Below, piece after piece: positions 5,956 to 8,005 of a DNA stretch of 8,005 nucleotides. The stretch comes from Campylobacterota bacterium. Lineage in GTDB: Bacteria; Campylobacterota; Campylobacteria; Campylobacterales; SZUA-545. The number at the start of each line of letters is the position of its first letter. Within the stretch, counting starts at the first letter, position 1. The position numbers and the translations under genes were made by a program. The notes beneath the pieces are model-generated. The model had not been told where the DNA came from. It searched no databases and was given only the letters and a program-made list of their open reading frames with translations. Where the stretch lies: positions 1 through 8,005 of the forward strand of contig JAUPLZ010000284.1 in assembly GCA_030836705.1 (NCBI GenBank), written 5' to 3'.

Positions 5956-8005
5956 ATGAACCGCTTGAATATTTTTTTGAAAGTAATGATTGTGGTAGTT
6001 GCGACTATTATTGCCTTTGCTGGTCTTGTGCTATTTTTTATAGTGCCAAAGGTTGATGATAGCATTCAGATATTAGAGGAAAAAATCGGCAAAGAAATCC
6101 TAAATAAGGTTGTGCTTTTAACAAATAATTTTTCACAAGAGCTAGAAGACTACAAAATAAACTCCCTAGAAAGACACAAAAGCGAACTCAAAGATTTGAC
6201 CGAAACTATTTGGTATTTAGCAGAAGCGGAATACAAAAAATCAAATACAAAAAAAACAAAAGAAAAACTCCTAGAAACCATATCTAGCTTAAAATATGCC
6301 GATGATAACTACTTTTATGCAAGCGATTACAATAGTATTTTGATATCTCACCCATATTTAAAAAACAAAAATATGACGAGCGTAAGAGACGTTAAGGGCA
6401 ATTTGATAGTTCCGCCTATGGTTGAAATCGCCAGAAAAAATGGTGATGGCTTTTATAGCTACTGGTGGAAAAAAAATAATAATGACGATACTCCATACAA
6501 GAAACTAACCTACACAAAAGACTTTCCAAAGTGGAATATGGTTATAGGCACCGGCGTTTATATCGATGATATAGACAAAGGTGTTGAAAAACGCAAAAAT
6601 GAGCTAATGGAGCAATTAAGAAAGCTTGTAAAGATAACAAAAATAGGTGAAACCGGATATCTTTATATTTTTAACGGCGACGGCATGATGCTAGCCCATC
6701 CAAATAGCAACATAGACGGCAAATCCGTAAAAACCTTAATAAACCCGACCACTAAAAATTTTATATTTGATGATCTAATAAAAGCGTCAAAAACTACAAA
6801 AGAGCTTTTTTATAAATGGGACAAGCCCAACGATAAGGGGAATTATATTTATGATAAAGTCTCATGGATAGAGTATATACCTGCTCTTGATTGGTATGTA
6901 TGCTCATCTGCTTATACCGATGAATTTAAAAAATCCTCTAACGATGTCAGAAATTTTATCATTGCACTCTCCTTGATAGTTCTTTTGATATCTTTGTTAG
7001 TTAGTTATATTTTTTTAAAAAATCTATTATTGCCAATCTCAAAACTCTCAGATCTTGCTATAAATGTCGCCGGCGGTGATTATAGCGCCAGATCTCCTTA
7101 TGCAGATCGACATGATGATATAGGAAAATTATCCGCCTCATTCAACGCTATGATTGATACAATAGAAGATGATATAAAAAATCTTGACTCTAAAGTAAAT
7201 GAAAAAACCATAGAACTCTCTATAGCTAAACAAAAAGCGGAAGAGGCGACAAGATTAAAATCAGAGTTTTTAGCAAACATGAGCCATGAGATACGAACTC
7301 CGATGAATGGTGTTATCGGGATGACTCATTTAGCTCTTCTTACTGATTTGGATGAAAAACAAAGAGATTATTTGAACAAGATAAACACCTCCGCAAAAGC
7401 GCTTTTGGTAATCATTGACGATATTTTAGATTTTTCAAAAATTGAAGCCGGAAAGCTATCTATCGATAAGGCTGAGTTTGACTTACAAAAAACAATAAAA
7501 AGCGTTATTGGGCTTGTTGAGCTAAAAGCACATGAAAAAAATCTAGATTTGACGGTAGAGTGCGACAATAACATTGGAAGATGTTTTGTTGGAGACAGTC
7601 TTAGACTAAGCCAAGTTCTGATAAACCTAATCAATAATGCAATCAAATTTACCAACGAAGGCAAAGTTGAGCTAATTATCAAAAAAATCTCAAAAGAAAG
7701 AGTAAGATTTGAAGTAAAAGACACAGGAATCGGGCTTTCTAAAGAACAGCAAGAAAAACTATTCCAATCATTTTCGCAAGCTGACGGAAGTATGACTAGA
7801 AAATACGGCGGAACAGGACTTGGACTAGCTATTTCAAAACAGCTTGTAGATTTGATGAGCGGCAAAATATGGGTAGAATCGGAACTTGGAAAAGGGAGTA
7901 GTTTTGTTTTTGAGATAGAGCTTGTCGCAAAACACTGCACAACTCAAGATGAAACTGCTACAAACGATAAAGCAACCAAAAACGATATCACAACTCTTAT
8001 TGGAA
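5956..8005 (+). CDS. Double-Cache sensor histidine kinase, 3' end missing (probably hybrid)
   Basis: 683 residues are visible and the frame is open to the window edge. Order: membrane helix 1 (about 10-30); long helical linker; first Cache module (about 116-207) with YFYASDYN, ISHP (131-133 S-H-P) and GTGVYIDDID (198-207); second module (about 232-325) with GYLYIFNGDG, LAHP (246-249) and DWYVCSSAY; helix 2 (334-355); HAMP (about 357-410, LPISKLSDLA ... DDIGKLSASFNAM); coiled linker; HisKA with SHEIRTPMNGVIGM, phospho-acceptor His444; HATPase_c with N box (N557, N561), G1 box D589-T-G-I-G593, F box LFQSFSQAD and G2 box G618-G-T-G-L-G623. It senses an extracytoplasmic small molecule, class unknown, and autophosphorylates. 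The sequence after the ATPase domain (TTLIG) is where hybrid kinases carry a receiver domain, so one probably follows. It lies 48 bases after rpoN. Confidence 0.92.
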   Translation, partial: MNRLNIFLKVMIVVVATIIAFAGLVLFFIVPKVDDSIQILEEKIGKEILNKVVLLTNNFSQELEDYKINSLERHKSELKDLTETIWYLAEAEYKKSNTKKTKEKLLETISSLKYADDNYFYASDYNSILISHPYLKNKNMTSVRDVKGNLIVPPMVEIARKNGDGFYSYWWKKNNNDDTPYKKLTYTKDFPKWNMVIGTGVYIDDIDKGVEKRKNELMEQLRKLVKITKIGETGYLYIFNGDGMMLAHPNSNIDGKSVKTLINPTTKNFIFDDLIKASKTTKELFYKWDKPNDKGNYIYDKVSWIEYIPALDWYVCSSAYTDEFKKSSNDVRNFIIALSLIVLLISLLVSYIFLKNLLLPISKLSDLAINVAGGDYSARSPYADRHDDIGKLSASFNAMIDTIEDDIKNLDSKVNEKTIELSIAKQKAEEATRLKSEFLANMSHEIRTPMNGVIGMTHLALLTDLDEKQRDYLNKINTSAKALLVIIDDILDFSKIEAGKLSIDKAEFDLQKTIKSVIGLVELKAHEKNLDLTVECDNNIGRCFVGDSLRLSQVLINLINNAIKFTNEGKVELIIKKISKERVRFEVKDTGIGLSKEQQEKLFQSFSQADGSMTRKYGGTGLGLAISKQLVDLMSGKIWVESELGKGSSFVFEIELVAKHCTTQDETATNDKATKNDITTLIG

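Noticed and set aside
5925..6056. A 43-residue cysteine-rich plus-strand frame starting MHGCYHKGGC
   Set aside because: It has eight or so cysteines and caught the eye, but it overlaps the start of the kinase in another frame. The cysteines come from out-of-frame reading of the Val/Ile/Phe codons of membrane helix 1, and there is no ribosome site before its ATG.
7368..7940. 190-codon open frame on the minus strand inside the histidine kinase
   Set aside because: It is the antisense shadow of the HisKA/HATPase_c coding region, whose H, N, G1 and G2 boxes are intact on the plus strand.
1..8005. CRISPR arrays, insertion sequences, tRNA or rRNA genes
   Set aside because: No regularly spaced repeats, transposase motifs, terminal inverted repeats or cloverleaf-like sequences were seen on either strand.

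Overview
The window looks like chromosomal DNA from a Campylobacterota (Epsilonproteobacteria) species, probably a free-living Sulfurimonas- or Sulfurospirillum-like organism rather than a host-adapted Campylobacter. The reasons are the AT-rich sequence with strong A/T-ending codon preference, frequent TTG starts, tightly overlapping genes, the tsaE-lptB-rpoN gene order known from this class, and the mix of a periplasmic c-type cytochrome with membrane sensor kinases. The genus is an inference from style and gene order, not from an alignment.

Layout. (1) Positions 1-1269, minus strand: a lipoprotein substrate-binding protein of the NitT/TauT/NMT1 kind, overlapping by 4 bases (ATGA) the start of a membrane sensor-like protein that runs off the left edge. 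(2) About 1335-1751, plus strand: a small four-helix membrane protein with no ATG, GTG or TTG at its natural N-terminus, apparently starting at an ATT codon. (3) 1752-1780: an inverted repeat between convergent genes, a likely terminator. (4) 1789-2115, minus strand: a secreted mono-haem cytochrome c with a near-consensus sigma70 promoter at 2165-2193. (5) 2253-5907, plus strand: a compact operon S4-domain RNA-binding protein / trpD / tsaE / lptB / rpoN in which every junction overlaps. (6) 5956 to the right edge, plus strand: a large sensor histidine kinase with two periplasmic Cache modules, HAMP, HisKA and HATPase_c domains, cut by the window end.

How the genes relate. The central operon joins housekeeping functions: an S4 protein possibly linked to ribosome rescue, tryptophan synthesis (TrpD), tRNA t6A modification (TsaE), LPS export (LptB) and the alternative sigma factor RpoN. 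The flanking genes are signalling and respiratory: a likely binding-protein/sensor pair on the left, a cytochrome, and a Cache histidine kinase on the right. There are no CRISPR arrays, transposases, tRNA or rRNA genes, and no gene-free stretch longer than about 140 bases. No wholly new system stands out. The most unusual points are the apparent ATT start, the substrate-binding protein paired with a sensor instead of a permease in the visible part, and the duplicated Cache sensor behind rpoN.
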